Shown: one piece after another, positions 1-9,075 of the stretch | Numbering within the stretch: the stretch's first letter is position 1 | How the letters are laid out: each line of letters starts with the position of its first letter | NCBI RefSeq assembly: GCF_022829295.1 | Contig: NZ_JAKSYH010000057.1 | Span: forward strand, 124,001 to 188,000 | Direction: 5' to 3' | DNA length: 64,000 nt | Origin: Methylobacterium sp. J-088 | GTDB taxonomy: Bacteria > Pseudomonadota > Alphaproteobacteria > Rhizobiales > Beijerinckiaceae | Notes under the pieces: model-generated | What the model saw: the letters and a program-made list of their open reading frames with translations, nothing else | Told to the model about the DNA's origin: nothing | Databases searched by the model: none | Made by a program: the position numbers and the translations under genes

Positions 1-1
1 G

Positions 2-316
2 ACCATCGTCGAGGCGTGCCGCAAGGCCGGCCAGCGGGTCAACGCCGTCATCAACCACGACGGCTTCCGGCTGAACGAGAACTTGGTCGATGATTACGCC
101 GGCGTGCTCCAGTATCTCCAGGCGAACTACTACGCCACCACGACCCGCTACGCGACCAGCGCCTTCCTGCGCCTGAAGATGGAAGAGGCGCTGACCAAGC
201 GCGGCGTCGCCCCCCACGTCTTCGAGCGCAAGGAGGAAGCTCAGGCCTTCCTGAGCAGCACCGAGGATTTGAAGGCCCGCAAGCGGATCTCGCCGGCGGT
301 GGCCTCGGCGGCGTGA
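2..316 (+). CDS. CoA-transferase-like protein, C-terminal fragment
   Basis: The reading frame is open from the window edge and ends in TGA, so only about 104 C-terminal residues are visible. The segment with NHDGFR, YYATTTRYATSAFLRLKM and GVAPHVFE resembles from memory the C-terminus of acyl-CoA:acetate/3-ketoacid CoA transferases, which move CoA between short-chain acids. The start and catalytic glutamate lie outside the window. The next gene on the same strand is a CitG/MdcB-type CoA-derivative enzyme, but an 82-129 base gap separates them and a shared pathway is only inference. The family call rests on a short tail. Confidence 0.55.
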   Translation, partial: TIVEACRKAGQRVNAVINHDGFRLNENLVDDYAGVLQYLQANYYATTTRYATSAFLRLKMEEALTKRGVAPHVFERKEEAQAFLSSTEDLKARKRISPAVASAA

Positions 317-443
317 GGAAACCGGGCAAGCCCGGATACGGCGGGGCGGTGTTCCGGTATACAGTCGTGACCCGTCCCGTCACGGGCGACGCCGATGGGT
401 GTCGCCGGGAGCCCCGACCCTGCGCCAGGATGACCGCTTCTCG

Positions 444-1301
444 ATGCCGTCCGTCGAGGACCGAGGGCGCCACGACGGTTCCTGGGCTGCGCATGTCGCG
501 GCGCGTGCGCACGCTGCGCTGATCGACGAGCTGGAGACCTTTCCGAAACCTGGCCTCGTCAGCCCGGTCGATTCGGGCAGCCACGACGATATGGATGCCG
601 ATACCCTGACGCGCAGCGCGGCGGCGCTGCGGCCGTTCTTCGCCGAACTGGTCGGGGCGGGCGCGAAGGGCGCCACGATGCCGGAACTCCGCGCGATCGG
701 CATCCGGGCGGAAGCCGCGATGATGCGCGCCACCGGCGGGATCAACGCCCATCGCGGTGCGATCTTCTCGCTGGGCCTGATCTGCGCGGCCGCAGGTGTG
801 ATCGGCAGGACGTCCGTTTCCCCGGAGACTTACGCGGAGATGGTCGCGGCGCGCTGGGGCGCGGCAATCGCCTGCATGCCGGCATCCCCGGTGAGCCATG
901 GAGGCCGGGTGATCCGGCGATACGGGGTCGGTGGCGCGAGCGCCGAGGCGGCGGCGGGTTTTCCCACGATCCGGGCGATCGGGTTGCCCGCGCTGCAGTT
1001 GGGCCGCGCCCGCGCACCTGGTGATCCGGAGGCCGCGCGCGTCGATTGCTTCTTCGCCCTGCTCGCCGTGGTCGACGATACGAATCTCCTCCACCGCGGC
1101 GGGGTGGACGGATTGACGGTTGCGCGGGCGGACGCCTCGGCTTTCACGGAAGCCGGCGGCGTCGGCACGCCTGGCTGGCGTGATCGGGCCATCGCAGTTC
1201 ACCGCGACTTCGTGGCCGCGCGGCTCAGCCCCGGCGGATGCGCCGATCTCCTTGCGGTGACGCTCTTGCTCGATTCGCTCGGTGTGACCCGGCACGTCTG
1301 A
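444..1301 (+). CDS. triphosphoribosyl-dephospho-CoA synthase family protein (CitG/MdcB-like)
   Basis: Enzymes of this family make 2'-(5''-triphosphoribosyl)-3'-dephospho-CoA, precursor of the prosthetic group of citrate lyase or malonate decarboxylase acyl carriers. Two family signatures are visible: ETFPKPGLVSPVDSGSHDDMD near residues 31-51 and TGGINAHRGAIFSLG near residues 98-111. The product is about 285 residues, near normal family length. ATG 444 was preferred; an in-frame GTG at 399 would add 15 residues. No citrate lyase or malonate decarboxylase subunits are in the window. Relatives of this family also occur beside C1-cofactor genes in methylotrophs, so the true substrate is open. Confidence 0.8.
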   Translation: MPSVEDRGRHDGSWAAHVAARAHAALIDELETFPKPGLVSPVDSGSHDDMDADTLTRSAAALRPFFAELVGAGAKGATMPELRAIGIRAEAAMMRATGGINAHRGAIFSLGLICAAAGVIGRTSVSPETYAEMVAARWGAAIACMPASPVSHGGRVIRRYGVGGASAEAAAGFPTIRAIGLPALQLGRARAPGDPEAARVDCFFALLAVVDDTNLLHRGGVDGLTVARADASAFTEAGGVGTPGWRDRAIAVHRDFVAARLSPGGCADLLAVTLLLDSLGVTRHV

Positions 1302-1394
1302 ACGGGCGCGCCGCTTGGGTCGCATTCTCGGCAGGCTCGGCCATACCCAGATAGGGTGTCTCGCCGCCCTGCTCTCCCCTGCCCCGGCCTCTTC

Positions 1395-2129
1395 GTGACC
1401 CTGATCCGGATCGCGCTTCTTGCGCTTGCAGCCCTCTTCATCGTGCCCGTCGCGATTTCCGCCACCCTCTACTGGCTGCGAGCCAGCGGAGATTGGCGGC
1501 TCGCCGACCGCTCCAGCGCGGGGCTGCTTCCGCCCGCCGAGCGTGAGCCGGGCGCGATCGTGCGAGTCTTTTCTGCACGCACGGTGAGCTGGCGTGGGAT
1601 CGTGGCGACGCACAGCTGGATCGTCATCAAGGGACCGGGTGAGCGCGCCTATCGGCGATTCGACTACACGGCCTGGGGACAGCCGATCTGGATCGACCGC
1701 TTCGTCCCCGACGGGCGGTGGTTCGGCAACCCGCCCGAGACCGTCTTCGCGGCGGATGGCCCGGCGGCCGAGGCGATGCTGCCGCGAATCCGGAAAGCCG
1801 TGGCTGAGTACCGCTACGCCCGCCCAGGCGACTACGTGGTCTGGCCGGGCCCGAACTCGAATACCTTCGTGGCCGCCGTCATGGCGGCCGTGCCGGAGAT
1901 CCAGGCCAGCTTGCCGACCACGGCGATCGGCAAGGATTTTCCCTATGACGGCCGATGGATCGGCCGAACGCCCTCTGGAACCGGCGTTCGGCTCAATCTC
2001 GGCGGCTATGCGGGGCTGACGATCGGCTGGGTCGAGGGAATCGAACTGAACCTGCTCGGCGGCGTCGCCGGCATCGACCTGCGCCGGCCCGGGATCAAGC
2101 TGCCGGCGCTGGGACGGGTCGGGATCTAG
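1395..2129 (+). CDS. DUF3750 family membrane-anchored protein
   Basis: The protein begins with one strongly hydrophobic segment (LIRIALLALAALFIVPVAIS), then a soluble, probably periplasmic part containing WRGIVATHSWIVIK, ARPGDYVVWPGPNSNTF and GKDFPYDGRWIGRTPSG. This pattern matches the DUF3750 family of proteobacteria, whose function is unknown; the THSWI and GPNSNTF segments suggest a papain-like/NlpC-type fold, which is inference. GTG 1395 places the hydrophobic segment at the N-terminus; an in-frame GTG at 1356 is the alternative. The gene ends in TAG and stands alone, 93 bases after the CitG-like gene. Confidence 0.75.
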   Translation: MTLIRIALLALAALFIVPVAISATLYWLRASGDWRLADRSSAGLLPPAEREPGAIVRVFSARTVSWRGIVATHSWIVIKGPGERAYRRFDYTAWGQPIWIDRFVPDGRWFGNPPETVFAADGPAAEAMLPRIRKAVAEYRYARPGDYVVWPGPNSNTFVAAVMAAVPEIQASLPTTAIGKDFPYDGRWIGRTPSGTGVRLNLGGYAGLTIGWVEGIELNLLGGVAGIDLRRPGIKLPALGRVGI

Positions 2130-2251
2130 GGCATCGATCCAGACGGAGGCGTCAGCCGGGTCTGGAAAAATTGATGCAAAACCAAAGTACTCGTGCTCAC
2201 TCGCATGAACGAAGTGAATGCGTCAGAGCAATAGGGTAGATCACGGCATCG

Positions 2252-2286
2252 GGCGTCCGGAGCCGCCAAGGGCCGCTCCGGACGCC
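2252..2286. terminator. intrinsic terminator-like hairpin between convergent genes
   Basis: A perfect 12-bp stem (GGCGTCCGGAGC pairing with GCTCCGGACGCC) with an 11-base loop lies 12 bases past the stop of the mqo gene and about 120 bases past the DUF3750 stop. No T-run follows on either strand. Its place between convergent genes supports a bidirectional terminator. Confidence 0.6.
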
Positions 2287-2297
2287 GATCGCACCGC

Positions 2298-4025
2298 TCA
2301 GGGGGCGAGGTCGTGAACCGGCTCCTTCACCGTGCCGGGACTGCTGTTGAGCACCGTGCTGCCGGTGGAAACCGGCTTCACCACCGCACGGTCGATCTGC
2401 GGCGGTGCCGGCAGCTCGAGCGCGGCGCTCGTGGCGGCCCATTCCTGCGCGACGCGATCCGGATCGTCATTCAGCTTCGTGCCGTAGCTCGGGACGATCT
2501 CGCGGATCTTGGCCTGCCATTCCGGCGTCGCCACGTTCTTGGCGAAGACCTTCTCCAGCACCTGCAGCATGATCGGCGCCGCCGTTGAGGCGCCCGGCGA
2601 GGCCCCGAGCAGGGCCGCGATGCTGCCATCCTTGGCGTTGACGATCTCGGTGCCGAGCTTCAGCACGCCGCCCTTCTGCGGATCGCGCTTGATGATCTGC
2701 ACGCGCTGGCCCGCCTGCCAGAGGCGCCACTCGTCCTTCTTGGCCTTCGGGAAGTATTCGCGCAGGGCCGCAATCCGGTCATCGTCCGACAGCATGAGCT
2801 GCTCGGCGAGGTACTCGACCAGCGGGAACTCATCCATGCCGACGCGCATCATCGGCCAGATGTTGCTGGTCGTGGTGGAACTCAGGAGGTCGAGATACGA
2901 CCCTTCCTTGAGGAACTTCGTCGAGAAGGTCGCGAACGGCCCGAACAGGATCACGCGCTTGCCGCCCAGCACCCGTGTGTCGAGGTGCGGCACCGACATC
3001 GGCGGCGAGCCGACCGAGGCTTTGCCATAGGCCTTGGCCAGGTGCAGCGTGGCGACATCCGGGTTGTCGTTGATCAGGAACGAGCCACCCACCGGGAAGC
3101 CGGCGTAATCGTCGCCCTCGGGAATGCCGGATTTCTGCAGCAGGTGCAGGGCGCCGCCGCCCGCGCCGATGAACACGAACTTGGCGTCGACGCTTTGGCG
3201 GGAGCCGTCCTTGAGGTTCTTCGAGGTCACCCGCCAGGAGCCGTCCGCGTTCTTGACGATGCTCTCGACTTCCGTGGACAGGCGCAGCTTGAAGCTCGGC
3301 TGCTTCTGCAGATAGGCGACGTATTGCCGGGTCACCTCGCCCCACTCGCAATCGGTGCCGAGCGGCGACTACGTGGCGGCGACCTTCTGCTTCGGGTCGC
3401 GCCCCTCCATCATCAGCGGCACCCATTTGCGCAGCTGCTCGGGATCCTCCGAGTATTCCATGCCGGCGAAGAGCGGGCTCGCCTTGAGAGCTTCCCAGCG
3501 CTTCTTCAGATAGGCGATGTTGTCGTCGCCCCAGACGAAGCTCATGTGCGGCGTGTAATTGATGAAGGAGCGCGGATTCGTCATTACGCCGTTCTTGACC
3601 TGATAGGCCAGGAATTGACGTGTGACCTGAAAGGCCTCGTTGATCTCCACCGCCTTGGGGATCTCGACCTTGCCGTTCTTCTCAGGCGTGTAGTTCAGCT
3701 CTGCGAGGGCCGAGTGGCCCGTGCCGGCATTGTTCCAGCCGTTCGAGCTCTCCATCGCGACTTGATCCAAGCGCTCGACCATCTGGATCGACCAGTTGGG
3801 CTCAAGCTCGTTCAGCCACACGCCGAGCGTGGCGCTCATGATGCCGCCGCCGATCAGCAGAACATCGACCTTGCTGTCGGCCGCGTCGGCCAGCGCGAAG
3901 GAGGTCGGCAGCGCAGCCACTGCCAGCCCGACCGCGGCGGTCCCGAGGATCTGTCTGCGGTTCAGAGGCAGCGCGGCCTGCGGCTGACGGTGGCGGAAGG
4001 GCGCGGTCTCATCGTCGGCACGCAT
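2298..4025 (-). pseudogene. mqo: malate:quinone oxidoreductase interrupted by an in-frame TAG
   Basis: Intact Mqo is a peripheral FAD enzyme oxidising malate to oxaloacetate and reducing quinone. The frame encodes about 575 codons: RRQILG near residue 22 with a hydrophobic stretch (Tat-like signal), the FAD loop [27 protein letters not shown], then [11 protein letters not shown]. Codon 219 is TAG (plus-strand 3369-3371). The same frame continues immediately with [39 protein letters not shown] and [21 protein letters not shown] to a normal TGA stop. Nothing else is missing, so this is one substitution, a suppressed amber codon or a sequencing error. ATG 4025 was chosen since residues upstream (to 4082) are not Mqo-like. 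If unsuppressed, the product lacks 355 residues and should be inactive. Confidence 0.85.
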
Positions 4026-4629
4026 GGTCGGATCCCGATTGAAGGGCGGACGTGCTTGGCAAGCACGCCCGCGGACTGACACGGACGAAATGGGCGACAG
4101 GGAATGTCCTGTGCCGGCCTTCCGGATCGTTTCCTCTGGATCGTCGCGTCACACCGGAATACCGCCCGGAGTTGGCCTGCCGCGCGCATTGCTTTCGGGA
4201 CTACGCGACACCGCCTTGAAAGGCGGATGGCCGCGTAATTCCGTTTCTCTGCGCGTTGGATCGCTTGCTTTGTTATTGTCTGTACCGGACCGCGGTCCGA
4301 CCAACAGGAACGCTTCCAGGTTCAATCCATGGGCCGCACCGCAATTGACGACCATCGCGGGTGGCACGTTCTGGCCGGATCGGTACAGCCTCTGACGGGC
4401 GTCGTCTAGAGGATGAAGCGCGGCAGGACAATCACCGAAATTCCCCGTCCGTGGCCCGCCGATCGTTGCCCTGTTGAACGGCGATATCCGCCGATCCGGC
4501 AAGCTCGCCGCTGCAATGCGATTGCTTGGATCGACGCTGGACCACATGCTCATGGAGCGCACGGCTACAAACTCGACCGCCGCAGCCTTGCTTTAACTGC
4601 GGCTGCAGTCTCCGCGATGGATAGGAGGA
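4026..4629. other. intergenic stretch without a supported gene
   Basis: About 600 bases between the mqo start and the lipocalin-like stop. Short open frames exist on both strands, but none has a good start with ribosome binding site, a family motif or alphaproteobacterial codon bias throughout. A minus-strand frame at 4149-4562 (137 codons) is the longest and looks like non-coding composition. A promoter for mqo should lie near 4030-4200, but no clear -35/-10 pair was found. Confidence 0.5.
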
Positions 4630-5175
4630 CTACGAGATTCGCTTGAATCGGATCAGGCTACGCGACGGGCGGCCCGAGTTCCAGTTGGGCATCACGCGCC
4701 ATGGGGTGTTGACGTCTGCGTAATCACCGTCGAGCCGGACGTCCCGCCGTTGCTCCGTGCCGACCCATTCAGGCGCCCACGCCGTCTCGACGATCGTCAC
4801 CCACTGGTCGCCTTCGATTCGGTAGCGACCGATATAGGCAACCAGACTCTTCATCAGTTCGGCACGCTCGGTATCCGTTGCGGCCGGTTTCCGGTCGCTG
4901 CCCTCCAGATTGAACGCCACCCAGCCGTCCGGGGTGAAGATGACGCGTCCTCGGGGCGTGCTGCCCATCGCGTCGATGCGCTTGCCCGTCTCCTTGTCTT
5001 CAACCTTGTAGGAAACGAGCTCCCAGGTGCCGACGATGCGTTCGGCGAGCGATGTGCCGGATCGATCGGCCTTACGATCCTGCGCGTCGACCCGTGGCGC
5101 CGCCAGGGGCAGTGCGAGGGCGGCGAGCGCCATCAGAGCGTAGCACAAGCCTATCCGTGATCTTCCAAAGCGCAT
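4630..5175 (-). CDS. exported lipocalin-like domain protein
   Basis: A 181-residue protein with an N-terminal signal peptide (LCYALMALAALALPLAAP, cleavage near VDAQD). The mature part carries IVGTWELVSYKVEDKETG, GRVIFTPDGWVAFNLEG and YIGRYRIEGDQWVTIVE, the usual order of the bacterial lipocalin-like domain (PF13924 type), a small beta-barrel likely binding a hydrophobic ligand in the periplasm. ATG 5175 was chosen because it starts directly before the signal peptide; a longer start at 5253 adds 26 atypical residues. The gene ends in TAG. It is monocistronic as far as seen, and ligand and role are unknown. Confidence 0.75.
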   Translation of the reverse strand: MRFGRSRIGLCYALMALAALALPLAAPRVDAQDRKADRSGTSLAERIVGTWELVSYKVEDKETGKRIDAMGSTPRGRVIFTPDGWVAFNLEGSDRKPAATDTERAELMKSLVAYIGRYRIEGDQWVTIVETAWAPEWVGTEQRRDVRLDGDYADVNTPWRVMPNWNSGRPSRSLIRFKRIS

Positions 5176-5315
5176 GTTCGACGACCGGCCTATCGTAGGG
5201 ACACGGCCACCGTGCGCTGCGCGGCGGTGTTGGCAAGCCCGGTGCGTGACCATCGCGCCGCGCCCGGAGCGGGTGATGCGAAAGACTGCACTTGCGCGCC
5301 GTCAACTTTCCTGAA

Positions 5316-6449
5316 TCAACCGCCGTTGCGCGCCATGCGCGTGCGGCCACCGTCCGCCATCGTGGGCAGCGGATCCTGCGTGCCGGAGACCACGACGAGG
5401 CGCTGGACCTCGCCGCGGAGGAACGCCTGGAGGAAACGTTCGTAGTCGCGGAACGAGACGCAGCCGTTCGAATCACCGCGCGGTCCCAGCATGAACGTAT
5501 GGGCCAGCAACCCGACCCGGCCGTAGATCGCCTCGCTGCCGCCCACGGGCGTCAGCCGGATGGCCCGCACGCCGTGAAACAATTGCTCGCGCTCGGTCAG
5601 GTCATAGGTCCCGGGCGGCGTCGGTCCGCGCATCCGCACATTGACCAGCCGCGGATCGTCCAGACCCTCGCCGAGTCCCGAATGGGCTTCGAGTCGCTCG
5701 CCGCTCGGCAGGGTCACGCTCCGGGCGGCAATGTTGTAGATGGCAACGCCCCCCGTCGGGCTCGGCTCGCGCGACAGGGCAAGCGGCGGTGAGATCCGCC
5801 GCTGCGGGGCCACCACGATCGGCTTGCTCTCGAGCGCAGCGTAGGCCAGGGCCGGTGTGGGTGCCGGGGACTGCTCGAGACCGAACAGTTTCTCCAGGAA
5901 CGTACGCTCGTCCGTCGGCGGTGCCGCCGTCTGAGCAAGCGGAACGTCGCGCCGGGCCATGCGCCGGTCGGCCCGGCGCGCGAGGACGGGCGCCCCCGGG
6001 CTGCGAAATTCAGGGGGACGCGGAACCGGAAGCGGCACGGTCACGGCGATGCGCGGCGCTTCTTCCGGCCGGCTGTCCGATGGCACTTCCAGATTCGGTA
6101 CGGCAGGAACCGGCACCATCGGCATCCAGGCCCAATGCGCCGGAGGGCCGTCGGCGATCTCCGGGTTTGCCTCAGCCGATGCAAGCGCGTCCGGCTCCGA
6201 TGGGGACGTCCCGGGCTCCGATGCCGCGGCGGTATCGCGCGAACGGACCGGCTGGTCGGCTGCCCCGGGCGACGTGCTCCGGATTGCCGCCGCCATATCG
6301 GATGCGGATGGCCGCAGGTCATGATCTCGGATGCCGGATCCGACCAGGGCCATGGCGAGCGCGCCGGTGAAAACCGTCAGCGGCGCGAGACACGAACGTC
6401 GCGACCGTCTGCTGTCCTGGCCGTTCGGCGGCACGGTATCGATCGCCAT
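5316..6449 (-). CDS. Tlde1-domain (DUF2778) envelope protein
   Basis: About 377 residues. A single membrane-spanning segment (LAPLTVFTGALAMALVGSGI) is followed by a long Pro/Ala/Arg-rich linker and a C-terminal domain of about 130 residues beginning near GGVAIYNIAARSVTLPSG. That domain contains PPGTYDLTERE, LLAHTFMLGPRGDSNGCVSFRDY and FLQAF. The H...SNGCVS arrangement is that of the Tlde1/DUF2778 fold related to L,D-transpeptidases, with Cys as presumed nucleophile. Tlde1 proteins elsewhere are peptidoglycan-modifying type VI effectors; here the membrane anchor and absence of secretion genes suggest a resident envelope enzyme (inference). ATG 6449 was chosen; in-frame starts at 6461 and 6533 are alternatives. 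Confidence 0.75.
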   Translation of the reverse strand: MAIDTVPPNGQDSRRSRRSCLAPLTVFTGALAMALVGSGIRDHDLRPSASDMAAAIRSTSPGAADQPVRSRDTAAASEPGTSPSEPDALASAEANPEIADGPPAHWAWMPMVPVPAVPNLEVPSDSRPEEAPRIAVTVPLPVPRPPEFRSPGAPVLARRADRRMARRDVPLAQTAAPPTDERTFLEKLFGLEQSPAPTPALAYAALESKPIVVAPQRRISPPLALSREPSPTGGVAIYNIAARSVTLPSGERLEAHSGLGEGLDDPRLVNVRMRGPTPPGTYDLTEREQLFHGVRAIRLTPVGGSEAIYGRVGLLAHTFMLGPRGDSNGCVSFRDYERFLQAFLRGEVQRLVVVSGTQDPLPTMADGGRTRMARNGG

Positions 6450-6806
6450 GCAGATGCCCATGCTCCTCGTCGGGCGGGGGCAGGTCGGTCCGGAATCGTC
6501 ACCCTTCGACGCGTGGGACGTGCAACCAGACAACCTGCTCCGCTCGGGCCGAAACAGCGGGTCTGAACGGGCTTTTCTGCGGCAAGTCCATGGTCGATCT
6601 GGGATCGATCGGGGCCATTTTCAGGCGCTATAGACCACTTCCGCAAGTATTCGTCGGATCATGCACGCTTCTGATAACTGCCTTCGCCGAGCATCTATTC
6701 CGGCACGTTGCGGCGATGGCATCGACGGTCGCTGTTAGGATGGACGCCTTGAGGTGCTCTCCGCCGACCGGGATCCCGGTTCGACGTTGGAGAGCGCATC
6801 AAGGTG
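6450..6806. other. intergenic stretch without a supported gene
   Basis: Between the Tlde1-type gene and the terminator of the transglycosylase gene. Short frames here show no start context or family motif. It presumably holds the promoter of the Tlde1-type gene, but no convincing -35/-10 pair was recognised. Confidence 0.4.
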
Positions 6807-6833
6807 ACGTCCGGGTCAACAGGACCCGGACGT
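6807..6833. terminator. terminator hairpin downstream of the transglycosylase gene
   Basis: A perfect 11-bp stem (ACGTCCGGGTC / GACCCGGACGT) with loop AACAG begins 18 bases past the transglycosylase stop codon. No strong T-run follows on the minus strand; position and stem strength carry the call. Confidence 0.65.
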
Positions 6834-6851
6834 ACGCCTACGAGCTTGGTT

Positions 6852-7646
6852 TCAGTCGTTGTCGATCTGGCGCCCCAGGAGCGCGATGGCGCGCTCATAG
6901 ACCGGCGCAGCGTTCCAACCCTGGATCGCGGCGAAGTTCGGCTCACCGGGCTGATAACCCGCACCGGCACGCCACCCGTGCGCCTTCAGGAAGTTGGCTG
7001 TCGACGATAGGGCTGCGTTGACGTTGTTCAGGTCGCCGGTGCCGTAGGTCAGCACGTTCTTGGGCAGGAACTGCGTGTGGCCGACCTCCCCGTGCGCGGC
7101 CCCGCGGGTGCTCGGCGTCAGCAGGCCGCGGTCGACCAGGGTCAGCGCGGCGTAGAGCTGGTCCGTGAAATACTCGGAGCGGCGGCAATCGTAGGCGAGC
7201 GTCGCCACGGCCGAGAGAGTATTGACGTTGCCGCGCACGGCGCCGAACCCGGTCTCCATGCCCCAGATCGCCAGCAGCGGCCCCGGCGGGACGCCGTAGC
7301 GCTGCTCGATCGAATCGAACAACGCTGCGTTCTGCCGCTTCAGCACCCGCCCCTTGGAGACGATCGTCGGACCGCCGCGTTTGGCTAGGAACTGGTCGAG
7401 CGACAGCTTGAAGCTGTGCTGGCCACGATCGGCCGAGATCGTGGCGGTCGAATAGGTTGTGTTCTGCAGCGCTGCGAGGCTCGCCGCGCTGGCCCGGCCG
7501 CGCGCTTCCTCGGAGAATTCCCGCTTCCAGGTCTCGAAGCCCGCGGCACTGTTGCCGCATTGCGCGGCCTGCGCCTGCCCGGCGCTCAAGGCGATCCCGG
7601 CGATGGCCGCTACCGCGAGGGTCTGACGCCGTATCATGTCGATCAC
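6852..7646 (-). CDS. lytic murein transglycosylase (MltB/SLT_2-like)
   Basis: The 264-residue product has a signal peptide (RRQTLAVAAIAGIALSAGQAQA). The catalytic domain shows FETWKREFSEEARG, LLAIWGMETGFGAVRGN with the presumed catalytic Glu, RGAAHGEVGHTQFLPKNVLTYG and LSSTANFLKAHGW, the order found in membrane-bound lytic transglycosylase B relatives. These enzymes cleave the MurNAc-GlcNAc bond to a 1,6-anhydro product in the periplasm. The GTG at 7646 is preferred: AAGGAG sits 6 bases before it, whereas the next in-frame ATG (7637) would have a 15-base spacing. The C-terminal peptidoglycan-binding domain of some relatives is absent. Confidence 0.85.
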   Translation of the reverse strand: MIDMIRRQTLAVAAIAGIALSAGQAQAAQCGNSAAGFETWKREFSEEARGRASAASLAALQNTTYSTATISADRGQHSFKLSLDQFLAKRGGPTIVSKGRVLKRQNAALFDSIEQRYGVPPGPLLAIWGMETGFGAVRGNVNTLSAVATLAYDCRRSEYFTDQLYAALTLVDRGLLTPSTRGAAHGEVGHTQFLPKNVLTYGTGDLNNVNAALSSTANFLKAHGWRAGAGYQPGEPNFAAIQGWNAAPVYERAIALLGRQIDND

Positions 7647-8340
7647 GAAACACTCCTTCGGCGCGTCCTCGCGCCTCATCCGTCTGGCGATACCCTGCCA
7701 CATCTCGGCGATATCAGGGCGAGAAGATGTCGAAGACGCGAACTCCGAAATCCTGCCTTCACACTTGCGAATTCGCTTAACGACTGTTGCATGCCGCGGC
7801 CGGCCGGGCCGCTCCTCCGGCAGCGCGGGGACGCCCGCCGATCGGGCCGATCGGTTCGACGATCGCTTTGCCGGCAAGGTCTTTGCCGGACATGCGGCCC
7901 ATCAATGCAATGTCCCGCCGCCATTCGTTCTCCATGGAACTGATTTGCCGGCGAAGAGAATTCGTTTCGAACGGTTCTTACTGGCGTCACAACGTTGTCA
8001 AATGTCGGTCATAGCTTTGCCGGCGGAAAAATGGTCTCCGGAGAAGCGGTTTGGGGCTCATCACGGACAGGGCAGCTCGACGCCTTACGCTGCACCGCAT
8101 CTCCTGATTCGCGTTCAGCGTACCGCAATGTCGGCGATCTCAACGGCGGCGCACCGTTCTCCCCGGCATGCCGGCGCGGTGCCGTCGCGCTGTCGAGGGC
8201 AAGGATCCCTGCGATCGCGTCGGCGGGCCTGATCCGGAGCGAGGTCCGGACAGGTCGGCCGCGCGCAGGCGCCGAAACCTCGATCCATTCACTTTCATCT
8301 CACCAGCTTTCGATCTGGCAGACAGCGAGACTGAACACCA
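7647..8340. other. long intergenic region, no supported gene
   Basis: Nearly 700 bases between divergent genes (transglycosylase on minus, methyltransferase on plus). Several frames of 70-200 codons are open, as expected at this base composition, but none shows a plausible start plus recognisable motif. No tRNA cloverleaf, repeat or strong hairpin was recognised. Promoters for both flanking genes should lie here. Confidence 0.5.
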
Positions 8341-9027
8341 ATGGCTATCGGAATGCACGGCACCGGCTCATCGCGCTCAGGCGCGCTCGGCCCCGATCTC
8401 GATCGCGACGGTGTCGCCAAGGCTTACGGTCGCTGGGCGCCGGTCTACGATCTGGTGTTCGGGCCGGTCTTCGCCCAGGGGCGGACCCTGGCGGCGGCCG
8501 CGGCGGAGCAGGTCGGCGGGCGGATCCTCGAAGTCGGGGTCGGGACCGGGTTGTCGTTGCCGGCTTATCGCCGAGCGCGCAGCATCGTGGGTATCGATAT
8601 CTCGGCGCCGATGCTGGAGAAGGCGCGCCAGCGCGTGGCGCGGCTCGGCTTGCGCAATGTCGAGCGCCTCGCCGTCATGGATGCCGAGCACCTCGACTTC
8701 CCGGACGCGTCCTTCGACGTGATCGTGGCGCAATACGTCGTCACGGCGGTCCCGAACCCCGAGGCGGCGCTGGACGAATTCGCCCGGGTTCTCCGCCCCG
8801 GCGGCGAGATCGTCATCACCACCCGCATCGGTGCCGAGAACGGCCTGCGCCGCACCATCGAGCATGCCTTGGCGCCGATCACGAGCCGCCTCGGCTGGCG
8901 GACCGAATTCGCCTGGAACCGCTACGCCGCCTGGGCGGCGGGCGCTCCGGTCGAGATCGTCGAGCGCCGGGCGCTGCCGCCGCTTGGCCATTTCTCCCTC
9001 GTCCGCCTGCGCAAGCACGACGCCTGA
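8341..9027 (+). CDS. pmtA: PmtA-type phospholipid N-methyltransferase
   Basis: A 228-residue class I SAM-dependent methyltransferase. AYGRWAPVYDLVFGPVFAQGR near residues 28-48 is characteristic of the Rhodobacter/rhizobial phosphatidylethanolamine N-methyltransferase family, which converts PE to phosphatidylcholine. SAM motif I is ILEVGVGTGLSLP, followed by GIDISAPMLEKAR, FDVIVAQYVVTAVPNP and ARVLRPGGEIVITTR. It starts at ATG 8341, with a second in-frame ATG four codons later. The next gene, a predicted membrane protein, starts 48 bases downstream, so the two are probably co-transcribed. Phosphatidylserine decarboxylase, which supplies PE, lies 2.4 kb away. Confidence 0.8.
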   Translation: MAIGMHGTGSSRSGALGPDLDRDGVAKAYGRWAPVYDLVFGPVFAQGRTLAAAAAEQVGGRILEVGVGTGLSLPAYRRARSIVGIDISAPMLEKARQRVARLGLRNVERLAVMDAEHLDFPDASFDVIVAQYVVTAVPNPEAALDEFARVLRPGGEIVITTRIGAENGLRRTIEHALAPITSRLGWRTEFAWNRYAAWAAGAPVEIVERRALPPLGHFSLVRLRKHDA

Positions 9028-9075
9028 GATCCCGCGACGCCACTCCCCCATCATCGTTTCACGAGGACGCACACC

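Noticed and set aside
2298..4025. Genome-wide reassignment of TAG to a sense codon
   Set aside because: Several intact genes in this window (gyrB, ctaA, DUF3750, cold-shock protein) end in TAG at the expected length.
4149..4562. 137-codon minus-strand frame
   Set aside because: No ribosome binding site, no family motif, and composition typical of non-coding frames in high-G+C DNA.
7647..8340. Hidden gene or structured RNA in the long gap
   Set aside because: Open frames lack start context and motifs, and no extended stem or conserved riboswitch core was seen.
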